Counted from the stretch's first letter, positions 35,263-43,988 are shown. The stretch: 64,000 nt of DNA from JBQTII01 sp052387905 (GCA_052387905.1 JBQTIR010000005.1:186001-250000), one strand, 5' to 3'. Numbers and translations: made by a program. The notes: generated by a model not told the origin, from the sequence alone.

Positions 35263-36207
35263 CTAGTCGAACGGGACGAGGAGGCTCACGTTGATGTCTG
35301 TGCCTAGGAAGAAGACGCCTCGGGTGGCCCCGGGGCGCAGCGGAACGGCACCCGCGGGAGGGTCGCCCTCCCGGACCATGACCAGGTGCCGGTCGACGAT
35401 CGCGATGGCCGGGTAGCCGGCAATCTTTCCCTGGACAGTAACCGGACAGGGCCAGCCGTTAGGCCGCGGCGCGAGTTCACACATTTCGGTGCTGGCCCGG
35501 CCGGCGAGCAGCGACTCCATGGCGGGTCGTAGCTCCTCCACCGGCAGCGAGCTGGAGGCGCACACGGTGTCGGCATCGACCTTGCATCCGACGTCGTCCA
35601 CCGAGCTCCGTGTCACGCCGGCGGGAAGGACCAGGGTGTCGAGTGCGCGCTGAGCTGCGCTCCGGCGCGCCAACTCGGCGTTGCTCTGATGGGCACTCCA
35701 GGCGTCATGGGCGGCAAGCACTCCGACGAGCAGGAGAACCGAGAGCAGAGCGCCCACGGTGGTGGGACCGATTCGTGGCGCTCCAGTCGGGGAGGCACCG
35801 GGGAGTCGCCGGTCCAGGGCCACGGCAGCGCGCGTGAGGATCCGTCTAAGCGGCCACGGGTGACCCGCTCGGGCCGCAGCCCTGCCGCGCCGTCCGGCGG
35901 CGAGCAGAGCCACCAGGGCGAGCAGGGTCCCTGCTACGAACATGAAGCCACCGACGTTGAGCTGGAGATTGACACCACTGCACGCGGTCGCCGGGCGCTC
36001 GTTTTCGGTGAGGTCGGCGAAGAAGCTGGACAGGTCGCAGGCCGTCTTGGCCTGAATCCCCGAGTAGACGAGCCATCCGCCCATGGAGGCGGTGATCAGC
36101 CCCGTAAGCGCGGCGGGCAGCGTCCATCCGGCCCGAACGCGGGGCGCAACCCGGGCAGGCGAAAGCTCATCGAGCACGAGATAGTTATCGGTACGGCGCG
36201 CTCGCAA
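35263..36207 (-). CDS. Hypothetical multi-TM protein with extracytoplasmic domain
   Basis: 314 aa. Transmembrane segments near 28-50, 86-106 and 150-166. The C-terminal domain of about 140 residues contains four Cys (CKV, CAS, CEL, CPV) that could form disulfides outside the cell. No family recognised. It and the preceding two-TM gene may form a unit in the mobile element. Confidence 0.7.
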   Translation of the reverse strand: MRARRTDNYLVLDELSPARVAPRVRAGWTLPAALTGLITASMGGWLVYSGIQAKTACDLSSFFADLTENERPATACSGVNLQLNVGGFMFVAGTLLALVALLAAGRRGRAAARAGHPWPLRRILTRAAVALDRRLPGASPTGAPRIGPTTVGALLSVLLLVGVLAAHDAWSAHQSNAELARRSAAQRALDTLVLPAGVTRSSVDDVGCKVDADTVCASSSLPVEELRPAMESLLAGRASTEMCELAPRPNGWPCPVTVQGKIAGYPAIAIVDRHLVMVREGDPPAGAVPLRPGATRGVFFLGTDINVSLLVPFD

Positions 36208-36586
36208 CTCGAGCCCTGTCCTTGGGCGACGATTTCGACGTCGAAGGACTCGCTCGCGAAGTGATGTCGCGAAGCGCAGTCACGACTGCGATGACGAGGT
36301 GAGCGTCGTGACGCTGCACCGGTGAGGCCCCGCCGGGGGTCACTGAGGGTGAGCGTTCTCCGGGCTCGCTCCACCCGCTAGATCGTGATGCATAGGTGTG
36401 TAGTGATCTTGGGCTTGTTTAGCTCTCTTCGATTCTGAGGTCGTTGCTTGCTGCGCGTGATGTGGCTTGGTTGGTTGTCTGGTGTTCTTCCTTCTGGGGC
36501 TTCAGCTCATCCCGCGTCGCCTGCCGAGGACGGTCTGCAGGCCGCGTGCAAGTCGGGGGGCAAGGGTCGATGACCGGTTACCAGGC
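36208..36586. other. Intergenic, no gene seen
   Basis: 379 bp of locally lower GC (for example TGATCTTGGGCTTGTTTAGCTCTCTTCG). No supported ORF or RNA structure on either strand. Confidence 0.5.
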
Positions 36587-37027
36587 TCACTCGATGGGAG
36601 CCGGCCATCCGGGGCCGACCCTGCGACCGCTCGGCGGGATCAGTCCCCGCATACCCGGGTGATACTTATCCGGCGCCTCACCGGCTTCGTACCGACGGAC
36701 CATCTCGGCGAACTCGGCAAACAACTGCAGCCAGGCTGCGGTGTGATCGTTGGCCTCGTTGAGTCGCTCAAAGCCATCACGCTTCGCTCGCTCATAGGCG
36801 GCGCGGACCGCGGAACGGACCGCCGGCCGGTGCTGCGGGGCCAGTTCGCGCAGGTCAACGCAAGTCATGCCCATGCCGACCGCTGTGCTCTGTTGCTCCA
36901 ACAACCACGTCCGCAGGCTACTGTCGGAAACCTCGGCGGCTATTGCACGGACCGTGGCGTCCGTCGCCCAGTTTGAGCCGGCATACGCGCGCCCGTCTTC
37001 CAGAACTATGAAACCGCCCACGGGCAC
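36587..37027 (-). CDS. Hypothetical soluble protein
   Basis: 146 aa, mainly helical (AVRSAVRAAYERAKRDGFERLNEANDHTAAWLQLFAEFAEMVRRYEAG). No signal peptide, transmembrane segment or recognised motif. Codon use fits coding DNA in a single long frame; cargo of the tRNA-Ala element. Confidence 0.65.
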   Translation of the reverse strand: MPVGGFIVLEDGRAYAGSNWATDATVRAIAAEVSDSSLRTWLLEQQSTAVGMGMTCVDLRELAPQHRPAVRSAVRAAYERAKRDGFERLNEANDHTAAWLQLFAEFAEMVRRYEAGEAPDKYHPGMRGLIPPSGRRVGPGWPAPIE

Positions 37028-37122
37028 AGTGTTACCTCACGGGGCTGCTACAGGCACCGCCAGCAGTATGGCGCTGACTCCAGCCGCGCTCTCGCTTGAC
37101 GTCGTAGGCATCTGAATCGACG

Positions 37123-38130
37123 TCACTTAGGCACGAAGCCTTTTGGCCGCGGAAGCGTTGTCGCCTCCGAACACAGCATGTTCAGCCCGACTCGTAACCA
37201 CGCGCCGACGAGGGGATCCACTAGGTGGAGCTCGCTCCCACGGCACACCCAGCCGCGCCGCGGGACCTCCATTCCGTCGGGCATCACGACCCGTCGCGGG
37301 GGGCCGGGGACGGCCCCTTCCGGGCCGAAGGTCACCGGCGTTACGAGGTCGTAATCCTGGGCGTAGCCGCCGACGAACGCTCCGGAGGAACCGGCGAGAG
37401 CAATGGCACTGGGGCCTGCGACTGGGGACTGCCCACGCCAGGTGACGCCATCTCCGTTGACGGTGAAGATGGGGAACGCGCCGTATGTGCAGCAGTGGGC
37501 GGCTCCCGCTTCGTCGATGTTCATCACGTAGCAATCCAGCATCGCGTAACCGGTTGAGGGCTCCTTGAACTGCCAGTCGAGCTGGAGGTCGGCGGAGAAT
37601 CGTGCCACGCCCTCGCTACCTGGACCACCGCTTAGGACCCCTTCGTCGCGGTACCCGGCCCACACTGCGCCTGTTGCGTCGACCAGGAGGTGCCTGATCG
37701 CATCACCAAGATGTCCAGCGCAAGTCAACGTTCCGTCCGGGCTCCACACTTGGGCGTTAGGCCGGCCATCTGTGCGGGCGCTGGCGACCACAACTTGGTG
37801 TCCGGGCATGGGTTGGACGTGCGTGACGTCGAGGTCAGTAGCGATCGGAAACGACGTCAGGAACTCGCTTTGTCGGTAGAGCGCGACGTGGAGTTGCCGA
37901 GGGTCGTTGCTGACTCGCCATACCGCCGCTGCCGTGTTTTCCGGCCCGATGCCAATTGCGACCGCGTGACGGTCGAAGTCAGGCTGGTGGGGCGGAGCCA
38001 GGAAACCGTGGTGGTCAAGAGCGACAACAGGCAGGGTCAAGAGGTCAAGCCGGCGCTGAAAGCGCTCCGCCTCTCTCAACCTTGGGTAGGACGAGAAGGT
38101 CCACGGCTGACCGGTGTTGTCAGGGTCCAC
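37123..38130 (-). CDS. Hypothetical protein, beta-propeller-like
   Basis: 335 aa. Repeated beta-strand patterns (VQPMPGHQVVVASAR; AQVWSPDGTLTCAGHLGDAIRHLLVDATGAVWAGYRDEG; GSSGAFVGGYAQDYDLV) resemble a single-chain beta-propeller without clear catalytic residues. No signal peptide. Function unknown; located in the tRNA-Ala element just downstream of the toxin-antitoxin-like pair. Confidence 0.7.
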   Translation of the reverse strand: MDPDNTGQPWTFSSYPRLREAERFQRRLDLLTLPVVALDHHGFLAPPHQPDFDRHAVAIGIGPENTAAAVWRVSNDPRQLHVALYRQSEFLTSFPIATDLDVTHVQPMPGHQVVVASARTDGRPNAQVWSPDGTLTCAGHLGDAIRHLLVDATGAVWAGYRDEGVLSGGPGSEGVARFSADLQLDWQFKEPSTGYAMLDCYVMNIDEAGAAHCCTYGAFPIFTVNGDGVTWRGQSPVAGPSAIALAGSSGAFVGGYAQDYDLVTPVTFGPEGAVPGPPRRVVMPDGMEVPRRGWVCRGSELHLVDPLVGAWLRVGLNMLCSEATTLPRPKGFVPK

Positions 38131-38196
38131 CGCCCAATCATCGGGCCTTCGATGGCCGTTCGCATCGTCACCGATCTTCCCGACGGGGTGAGTGGA

Positions 38197-38565
38197 TCAG
38201 CCGATTGGAAGGCTGCGGACCGAGAGCCGAGTCGGACTGAGCGACACAATCGCGCCACCGGCCAGGTCGTCAGCGACGCTCGCCAAGTTAGCGATGAGGA
38301 ACTCGGCGATCGTGGGCTGCGAAAGTTCGTTGCAGCCACGCAGGAGCACGACGGAGGGCCCGTGGGCGCCGCTCAGAGCCAGCATCATCGAAAAGTCGGA
38401 GTCGGCCGTGACGATGACCGCTCCGTCCGTTGCGGTGCGCGCGAGAATCTCCTCGTCGCTGGCGGCGAGCATCGCGATGTCAGCGACGTGCATCGCTCCG
38501 TGCCCGGCAGTGGACAGGATCGCTGCGACGCGGGGCGAGAGGTTCGCGTCGAGCAGGAGCTTCAT
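38197..38565 (-). CDS. DUF5615 PIN-like toxin-type protein
   Basis: 122 aa. Begins MKLLLDANLSPRVAAIL with the conserved Asp of PIN/Mut7-C-like nucleases, then DEEILARTATDGAVIVTADSDF, both typical of DUF5615. These proteins are usually encoded with a DUF433 antitoxin, as here: the start overlaps the DUF433 stop by 4 bp. Probable type II toxin; nuclease activity is inferred from the fold. Confidence 0.85.
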   Translation of the reverse strand: MKLLLDANLSPRVAAILSTAGHGAMHVADIAMLAASDEEILARTATDGAVIVTADSDFSMMLALSGAHGPSVVLLRGCNELSQPTIAEFLIANLASVADDLAGGAIVSLSPTRLSVRSLPIG

Positions 38566-38792
38566 GCCGGTCGGGCGAGCGGAACCTCACGGTCGTTGAC
38601 CACAGCCGCGGCGTACTCGAGCGCGGCTGAGATGTCCTCGCGCTCGAGGTACGGGTAGTCCGCCAGCAGCTGGTCGACAGTCGCGCCGCCGGCGAGCTGG
38701 CCTAGAACCATGCTCACCGTCACGCGCAGGTCGCGGATGCAGGGCACGCCACCCATGCGCTGCGGGTCGGCGGTGATCCGGTCGCGAAACAT
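38562..38792 (-). CDS. DUF433 antitoxin
   Basis: 76 aa from ATG 38792. The DUF433 core is unmistakable: RITADPQRMGGVPCIRDLRVTV..VLGQLAGGATVDQLLADYPYLEREDISAALEYAA. It is the small HTH-containing partner of DUF5615 toxins. Overlaps the toxin gene by 4 bp. Confidence 0.88.
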   Translation of the reverse strand: MFRDRITADPQRMGGVPCIRDLRVTVSMVLGQLAGGATVDQLLADYPYLEREDISAALEYAAAVVNDREVPLARPA

Positions 38793-38960
38793 GTCTCGAT
38801 GGTAGCCAGCGGGGCCGTCAGCGCGCAGAACCGTGAGCGTCACCTTCCACCACACCGGAACCGCCAGACACTGCTTTCGACGATGGGTGGTTACCGGCGG
38901 GTTGGGTCGGTCGGAGGGCTCAGCACCCGACGAGGCTGAGCGAGTGCATCCCGACCTACC

Positions 38961-38981
38961 TGACTGCGGCGTTGACTGCGA
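38961..38981 (+). repeat. Right arm-type repeat pair, Ala element 1
   Basis: TGACTGCGG (38961) and TGACTGCGA (38973), 12 bp apart, the second 103 bp before the next core copy. Confidence 0.75.
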
Positions 38982-39075
38982 ACCCCAGTCCAAGGGGGCC
39001 AATCAGGGAGGTAAAGCGGCGAAATCAGTGCTACTGGAGACGCTCAGAGAGGGCAAAAGGGCCTCTGACCTGGAG

Positions 39076-39122
39076 CTTTGCAAGGCAGGGGTTAGGGGTT
39101 CGATTCCCCTCGTCTCCACCAC
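39076..39122 (+). repeat. att core copy 2 (tRNA-Ala 3' end)
   Basis: 47 bp identical to 32576-32622; the 5' half of the tRNA is missing. Right end of element 1 and left end of element 2. Confidence 0.93.
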
Positions 39123-39169
39123 CGGTCACCTGCGGTTTCGTAGTTGTCCACACCCGTCAAAAGTTTGCC

Positions 39170-39189
39170 GACTGCGGGCCCGACTGCGG
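39170..39189 (+). repeat. Left arm-type repeat pair, Ala element 2
   Basis: GACTGCGG at 39170 and 39182, 12 bp apart. Preceded by CACCCGTCAAAAGTTTGCC, nearly the same as at the left end of element 1. Confidence 0.7.
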
Positions 39190-39203
39190 CTCATAGTCCA
39201 GCC

Positions 39204-39265
39204 ATGCCGCCGACCTCGCCGCAGCGAGGGCACGCTGCGCAAGCGCGAGCCCGTCCCTTTCGGCC
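39204..39265 (+). pseudogene. Integrase N-terminal remnant
   Basis: Starts MPPTSP, then after a one-base shift reads RRSEGTLRKRE, matching the start of the element 1 integrase (MPASSPRRSEGSLRQRG). The remainder is replaced by the inverted, truncated DUF5615 gene. Confidence 0.7.
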
Positions 39266-39269
39266 GCGG

Positions 39270-39430
39270 TCCGGTGACGATGACTGCCTCGTCCTCTGCC
39301 GCCCGGTCAAGATCTCCTCGTCGCTGGCGGCGAGCATGCCGATGCCGGCGACGTGGGTCGCCGCGTGTCCAGCGCTGGACAAGATCGCCGCAACGCGGGG
39401 TGACAGGTTCGCGTTCAGCAGCAGCTTCAT
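39270..39430 (-). pseudogene. Truncated DUF5615 toxin copy
   Basis: MKLLLNANLSPRVAAILSSAGH...MLAASDEEILTG matches the intact DUF5615 at 38197-38565, but the conserved Asp-6 is Asn. After DEEILTG the frame shifts, AVIVTG appears in another frame, and the sequence then runs into the integrase remnant. About two thirds of the protein is lost. Confidence 0.8.
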
Positions 39431-39657
39431 GCCAGTCGCGCGAGCGGAACCGCACCGTCGTTGATCACACCAGCGGCGTACTCCAACGCGGCGTAGATGT
39501 CCTCGCGCTCCAGGTACGGATAGTCGTCGAGCACCTGCTCTGCCGTGGCACCGCCGGCGAGCTGGCCGAGGGCCATGCTCACCGTCACCCGCAGGTCGCG
39601 GAGGCACGGCACGCCGCCTATGCGTTGAGGGTCTGCAGTGATGCGTTCGCCGAGCAC
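39427..39657 (-). CDS. DUF433 antitoxin, second copy
   Basis: 76 aa. RITADPQRIGGVPCLRDLRVTVSMALGQLAGGATAEQVLDDYPYLEREDIYAALEYAAG, over 75% identical by eye to the copy at 38562. Intact although its toxin partner is truncated; it could act as an orphan or anti-addiction antitoxin for the first module. Start ATG or alternative near 39657. Confidence 0.85.
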   Translation of the reverse strand: MLGERITADPQRIGGVPCLRDLRVTVSMALGQLAGGATAEQVLDDYPYLEREDIYAALEYAAGVINDGAVPLARLA

Positions 39658-39747
39658 GCATCGATGGTAGCGAGAGGGGCCGTCAGAACAGAGAACCTCG
39701 CTCGCCCCCCGACCACGCCTGCTGGCCGCGAGTCGGCAAGGCGGCCA

Positions 39748-40170
39748 CTACAGCTGCCTTCGTCGCCAGGTCGTCTCACCTGGGCCTGGAGCGATCAGGC
39801 GCAACGCCGGCTGCTTGGCGGCCTTGCCTTGGGACGGGTGCTCATAGCCCGGCGGGAGAGCGAACCAGGGAGACCAGCCATCGTCGTTGAACTGGCTGAG
39901 GAAAGACGCTGTGGGATTCATCGTTGCGAGTCGGTGCGCTTCCTCTGGGATGGCAGAGTCGGTCAAAAGGGCCTTGATCACGCGGTTGTGGACTCCCAGG
40001 GAGCGTCGCCGTTCATCGGCCGAATCTGAGCTGTCAGCGAAGTAGACGATGCGGCTCAACCACGAATCTGCGCCCGCGTCTTCGATCTCCAAGCCGTAAA
40101 CGCGGGCGCCAGCGGCAGCAGGCTGGGCCGCACGGCGTTCCGCGTGCGTTGGCTTGCGCTTGCTAGCCAT
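39748..40170 (-). CDS. Hypothetical protein
   Basis: 140 aa from ATG 40170, where a basic start (MASKRKPTHAERRAAQPAAAG) follows GGAGGG. The frame is open further upstream, but that part looks non-coding. The middle (VYGLEIEDAGADSWLSRIVYFADSSDSADERRRSLGVHNRVIKALL) is helical. No family recognised. Confidence 0.6.
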   Translation of the reverse strand: MASKRKPTHAERRAAQPAAAGARVYGLEIEDAGADSWLSRIVYFADSSDSADERRRSLGVHNRVIKALLTDSAIPEEAHRLATMNPTASFLSQFNDDGWSPWFALPPGYEHPSQGKAAKQPALRLIAPGPGETTWRRRQL

Positions 40171-40283
40171 CCCTCCAGTGTTCCTCGCAGTCAGCGAAGA
40201 CCTAAATCGGCGCGCGGCGCCGATCGTTCGCCCGGCCGATGCGTTCTTGCCGGTTCGGCTGAGCCGCTTCCCCACTGCCCCAG

Positions 40284-40946
40284 GTGATGATGGTTGCCAG
40301 GTATGGCTGGCGGGAGTCGATCGTGCAGCACGGCCACGGCGAAGGGGGCTGGCGGTGGCAGGCCCCACCGGGCTGGCCTCCGGCCCCCCGGGGTTGGTCG
40401 CCGCCGGCGGGATGGGCGCCTTTGCCGCAGTGGGGTCCTCCGCCCGGCGACTGGCAGTTCTGGGTGTGGGAGCGGCAACCAGAAGTGGCGTTGCCGCCGG
40501 GTCCGGGCCGGGGAAGCAGGCGGCGGTTGCGCCGAAGTGTCGTCGTACTCGCCCTGGTCGTGGCGGTCGCGTGGGCGGCGTCGAACCTTGATTCCTCCGT
40601 GTACGACTGTGAAGGCCGGGCGGAGAAGGACAACGTGCTCCTCCAGCGAGAGCTGGTGGACCGGATGCCGCAAGCTCTGATCGCGGGTGTGGACGCGTAC
40701 GTGCTTTGCGATTCGGGCGACCTCGGCTCTTTCACCGTGGAGCTGAAGTCATCAGCTCCGGAAGCCGCTCGCGTGCTCGAAACGGCGGGATGGGAGCGGA
40801 CCAGCGGATCGGCGGAGGATCACATTCAGTCGCTACGAAAACGCGCCGGTGGCCGAGTCTTCGAGGCCCACTTCGAGGGGACGTCCATCTACGCGCTGCC
40901 GCGGGAGTCCGCCCTGACGAGTGTGTTGCGGCTTCTCGCCTCCTGA
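40284..40946 (+). CDS. Hypothetical membrane-anchored protein
   Basis: 220 aa. The N-terminal 75 residues are rich in Trp/Pro/Gly (WRWQAPPGWPPAPRGWSPP), a low-complexity type common in actinobacterial membrane proteins. A basic stretch and one transmembrane helix (about 84-101) precede an extracytoplasmic domain of about 115 residues with two Cys. Start uncertain. Function unknown. Confidence 0.65.
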   Translation: MMMVARYGWRESIVQHGHGEGGWRWQAPPGWPPAPRGWSPPAGWAPLPQWGPPPGDWQFWVWERQPEVALPPGPGRGSRRRLRRSVVVLALVVAVAWAASNLDSSVYDCEGRAEKDNVLLQRELVDRMPQALIAGVDAYVLCDSGDLGSFTVELKSSAPEAARVLETAGWERTSGSAEDHIQSLRKRAGGRVFEAHFEGTSIYALPRESALTSVLRLLAS

Positions 40947-41333
40947 GCGCCTGATGCTCGGGTAGGCATGCCATCGGGGGTCCACGAAGGTTTCGACGCC
41001 GTCGCGCGCGCAACACGGACAGGACCTCCATGTCCCCGGGGAGCGGGTTCGGGCTGTGTCTCCTCGGTTCGCATGTCCGCACCGTAGGTCAGCTTCGCAG
41101 GCGACAGCTTGACTGCGAACTTGACTGCGAAGTGCCGTTCAAGGCCCCTCGGAACTTCGCCGACTCTGGTCGCGCGCCGGGCTCATCGCGGCGCGCCGAG
41201 AGGTCGGGCTCGCAGCCAGAGTGCGCGGTCTTGCGCCGCCCGTAGGCTCCGAATCGAAGGTCGCGTCCGCCGAGGCGCCATCCGCTCACAAGCGGCGGGC
41301 CCATCGACAGATGGGCGCTGGCAGGATCGTGAC
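40947..41333. other. Intergenic with arm-type repeats, no gene
   Basis: 387 bp. Holds the repeat pair at 41110/41122 that ends Ala element 2. No supported ORF before the GTG at 41334. Confidence 0.5.
41110..41130 (+). repeat. Right arm-type repeat pair, Ala element 2
   Basis: TGACTGCGA at 41110 and 41122, 12 bp apart, as at the other element ends. Confidence 0.7.
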
Positions 41334-42440
41334 GTGTCCTACGACCTCCACGTGTACGCGCCGGCTGACCTCGACGGCGGGTCGATGCGTGCTCTGACCG
41401 ACGGGGCAGCGCACCTATCGGTGCTGGATTGTGACGAGGCGAAGGGTTGGTACTCCGTCGCGCGCGGAGCGAAGGGGCACTACAGCTTCACGGTCGACGG
41501 CCCGGTACGCCTGGAGGCCGACGACGTGCCGATGGAGGTCACGGCGGCCATGCTGGCCGCGTCTCAGCTGTTTCACATCACCGTCGAGGGATCGTCCGCC
41601 GCTGATGTTCCCCATGCCGTCCGCTTCGCCCGGCTGCTCGCGCGAAAGCTGAACGGTGCCGTGGTGGACCTGCAAACGGACCAGCTGTGGTCCAAAGGTG
41701 TCTCTCGTCAGCTCGTGGAGCCGACGCGAAATGAGCGGGTCAACATGATCAGCTTCCGGTGGTATTGCCCGTTCGCGGCACTGCCGACCGACTGGGCCTC
41801 CACGTACCTCGTTCTCTGCCGGCGTCTGTTGCCTGAGGCGCTACCGCGGAGGTTCGGTGAGTACGAGCCATTCCAGCACAGGCTTGATGAGGCCGGTGAC
41901 CACGGCTTCACCACCGCGTGGGGGCAGGCCACGTCGTCGCTGCATTTCTCGGCGTCGGGCCCCTGCCTGGGCGGAGCCCTCTGGGCCGGCCCGAACGAGC
42001 AGCACCCAGTCCCTATGTGGTGTCAGAGCGCCGACTTCCACTACGGACCATTAGCCGATGACCCTCGCTGGCGGGACGCCGCACAGCGTTGGTTCCTGGC
42101 GATCGCAGCGGAGCTCGGCGCCTGCTACGCGTCGGCCGAAGTGACCCGAGGGCATCTATGGAACGGCCGGAGCATGGGAGCGGACGGCAACTCCGAATGG
42201 TTGATCAGTCCGGCTCGCGTGCAGGGTTGGATGGGACTGCCGCCCTATCCCACGTGGTGGGCTTGGTACGGAGAGCTCTACAACCCGCTCGTCCTGGGTC
42301 GCCTTGAATGCGGAGAAGTCAGCGAGCGCGACGGTGGTCTACTCGCGGTGATCACCCCGCAGAAGGAGTTTGAACAGCCGGTAGCACTCCGGGCGGCGGT
42401 GACAGTCCCCGCGCAGTTGCGCACGCCACCGTCGATCTGA
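41334..42440 (+). CDS. Hypothetical protein
   Basis: 368 aa from GTG 41334 (SYDLHVYAPADLDGGSM), with AGGATC upstream. Soluble, Trp-rich in the second half (YPTWWAWYGELYNPLVLG). The MSYDLxVYAP start recurs in uncharacterised actinobacterial proteins, but I know no function. It follows the end of the tRNA-Ala element and could be its cargo or a host gene. Confidence 0.75.
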   Translation: MSYDLHVYAPADLDGGSMRALTDGAAHLSVLDCDEAKGWYSVARGAKGHYSFTVDGPVRLEADDVPMEVTAAMLAASQLFHITVEGSSAADVPHAVRFARLLARKLNGAVVDLQTDQLWSKGVSRQLVEPTRNERVNMISFRWYCPFAALPTDWASTYLVLCRRLLPEALPRRFGEYEPFQHRLDEAGDHGFTTAWGQATSSLHFSASGPCLGGALWAGPNEQHPVPMWCQSADFHYGPLADDPRWRDAAQRWFLAIAAELGACYASAEVTRGHLWNGRSMGADGNSEWLISPARVQGWMGLPPYPTWWAWYGELYNPLVLGRLECGEVSERDGGLLAVITPQKEFEQPVALRAAVTVPAQLRTPPSI

Positions 42441-42550
42441 TCCAGCTGGCGGGGGCGGATGCTGACGCGCTGCCTGGAGAGGCATGGACGGGACCGTGTC
42501 AGTCGTTCGTTCGGACGACCCGTCGACCTCGGTCGTACTACGGTCGGAGG

Positions 42551-43000
42551 ATGGATCCCTATCTCGCCGCCAGCGCAACCACCACGCCCGGCCCGCCGGA
42601 GTGGTTCACCGGGCAGGTGTACGTCGACACCTTGATTCCGGGGGATTCCACCCCGGGTTCGATCGCCATGATCAAGGTCCGGTTCGCTCCGGGGGCCCGC
42701 ACCCACTGGCACCAGCACCCGGCCGGGCAGGTACTGCACGTGCTCGAGGGGACCGGGCGGGTGCAGGAACGCGGCGCCGGAGTGCGCGAGCTCAAGGCGG
42801 GGGATTCGGTGGCCGCGCCGGCGGGCGTGTGGCACTGGCACGGTGCCGGGCCCGACACCTTCATGACCCACATCGCGGTGCAGATCGGCGACGGCGCCGG
42901 TACCTACACCGAGTTCGGTGACCACGTGCACGACGAGGAGTACACCGCACCGCCAGCACACTCACGAACCATCAGAGCACGCGGCGGATCAGGATCTTGA
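42551..43000 (+). CDS. Cupin-domain protein
   Basis: 149 aa. A single cupin barrel with the metal motif G(X)5HXH(X)3,4E(X)6G: ARTHWHQHPAGQVLHVLEGTGRV, and the second motif GDSVAAPAGVWHWHGAGPDTFMTH. Probable metal-binding oxygenase- or isomerase-like small protein; substrate unknown. The 3' end overlaps the convergent secreted-protein gene by 29 bp. Confidence 0.88.
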   Translation: MDPYLAASATTTPGPPEWFTGQVYVDTLIPGDSTPGSIAMIKVRFAPGARTHWHQHPAGQVLHVLEGTGRVQERGAGVRELKAGDSVAAPAGVWHWHGAGPDTFMTHIAVQIGDGAGTYTEFGDHVHDEEYTAPPAHSRTIRARGGSGS

Positions 43001-43988
43001 CGGAGCCGTCGTTGTCGCCGGTCTTCGCGTCGGAGATCGTGAAACTGACCGCATCGGTGACCCAGGGAGTGAAGGTCGCGACGTAGGTGTGGTCCGCGGT
43101 GTTGCATCCGCCACCGGTGTCGGTGGCCGGCGTCCAGTTCCACACCCCGCTCATCCGCAGCGAGTCACTGCGCTGCCAGGTCCCGTCCTTGTGCATACGG
43201 CAGGCAGCGTCGGCGCGCTGGTGCTCCTTGGCGCCGAAGCGCCACACCCGCTTCGCGCGCACGGAGTAGAGCAGCCCACCTCCCAGGGCCTTGTCGCCCC
43301 AGGTGCGTTCCCGGTCGGCGCGCACCGTGACCCGATAGTCGGGGTCCTTGCCGGTCCCGTCGAAGAGCGGGATCGGTGGCGGCATCGGCAGCGCCACGGT
43401 GTCGCCCCAGTACGAGGTCTTCTTGTAAGCCCCGGCCCAGCCGAACGAGAAGTGCACGTGATCCTTATGACATAGCGTCACACCAGAACACTCGTACGGA
43501 CCCCACTCGCCGCTGTAGGCGCGCCAGATCCGCTTGTTCCAGATCAGGTACATGACCCCGAGCCGGCGGGCCATGGCGAAGTCGTTGCCGTGCTCGTCCG
43601 GTGCCGTCAGCCAGTGGATCAGCGACTCCGCCTGCTTCTTCTCCTTCGCGTTCTCGACGTTCACGCCCCAGTCCCACGCGCGGCCGTCGGAATGCTCGCT
43701 GGTCCGGTTGGTGCAGGCGCGGACCTCGCTGACCGAGCGGGTGTTGGGGTAGGTATCCAGCACGAGGTTGCGGAATGCCTTGACGCCGGGCATCAACTCG
43801 TTGCGGCACAGGAACTGACCTTGGTAGGGCGCCGGGCCCTCGATCTGCGCGTCGACGATCCGGCCGGCCGGCGGCGTTGCGGCGCCGGCAAAGCCTCCGG
43901 GGGTCGCCACGGCTGCCGTGAGGACGGCCGCGAGAGCGAGCGCGCCGGCGAAGGCACCACGAGCGGAGTGGGTGCATGTTCCGGACAT
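42972..43988 (-). CDS. Secreted protein with ARB_07466-like domain
   Basis: 338 aa from ATG 43988 with AGAAGGG upstream. A signal peptide is evident (residues 1-36, GALALAAVLTAAVATPGGFAGAA). The following domain (SEHSDGRAWDWGVNVENAKEKKQAESLIHWL...MARRLGVMYLIWNKRIW..HKDHVHFSF) is the ARB_07466-like C-terminal domain family, with conserved Asp/His that resemble D-Ala-D-Ala peptidase-like zinc sites. The tail is beta-rich. Function unproven. Confidence 0.85.
   Translation of the reverse strand: MSGTCTHSARGAFAGALALAAVLTAAVATPGGFAGAATPPAGRIVDAQIEGPAPYQGQFLCRNELMPGVKAFRNLVLDTYPNTRSVSEVRACTNRTSEHSDGRAWDWGVNVENAKEKKQAESLIHWLTAPDEHGNDFAMARRLGVMYLIWNKRIWRAYSGEWGPYECSGVTLCHKDHVHFSFGWAGAYKKTSYWGDTVALPMPPPIPLFDGTGKDPDYRVTVRADRERTWGDKALGGGLLYSVRAKRVWRFGAKEHQRADAACRMHKDGTWQRSDSLRMSGVWNWTPATDTGGGCNTADHTYVATFTPWVTDAVSFTISDAKTGDNDGSVKILIRRVL

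Larger units (their letters stand above)
32623..39075. mobile_element. tRNA-Ala integrative element 1 (integrase frameshifted)
   Basis: 6500 bp core to core. It carries a tyrosine integrase with a frameshift, a small membrane ORF with an in-frame stop, several hypothetical membrane and soluble genes and a DUF5615/DUF433 pair. Repeat pairs with 12-bp spacing mark both ends (32669/32681 and 38961/38973). Confidence 0.85.
39123..41130. mobile_element. tRNA-Ala element 2, decayed
   Basis: Starts after core copy 2 with a left end closely similar to element 1 (arm pair at the same 47/59-bp distances, then an integrase start), then a truncated DUF5615, an intact DUF433 and two hypothetical genes, up to an arm-type pair at 41110/41122. 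No third intact core was found, so the right limit is set at the repeats. Confidence 0.6.

Noticed and set aside
39076..39122. Second tRNA-Ala gene
   Set aside because: Only the 3' half from the anticodon loop is present; the upstream sequence does not fold into a D-arm or pair with the acceptor.
41130..41230. Possible third tRNA-Ala core copy at the right end of Ala element 2
   Set aside because: GTTC....CCCCTCG near 41135 and TTCGATTC on the minus strand near 41250 resemble parts of the core, but neither aligns over more than about 12 bp, and position or orientation is wrong.
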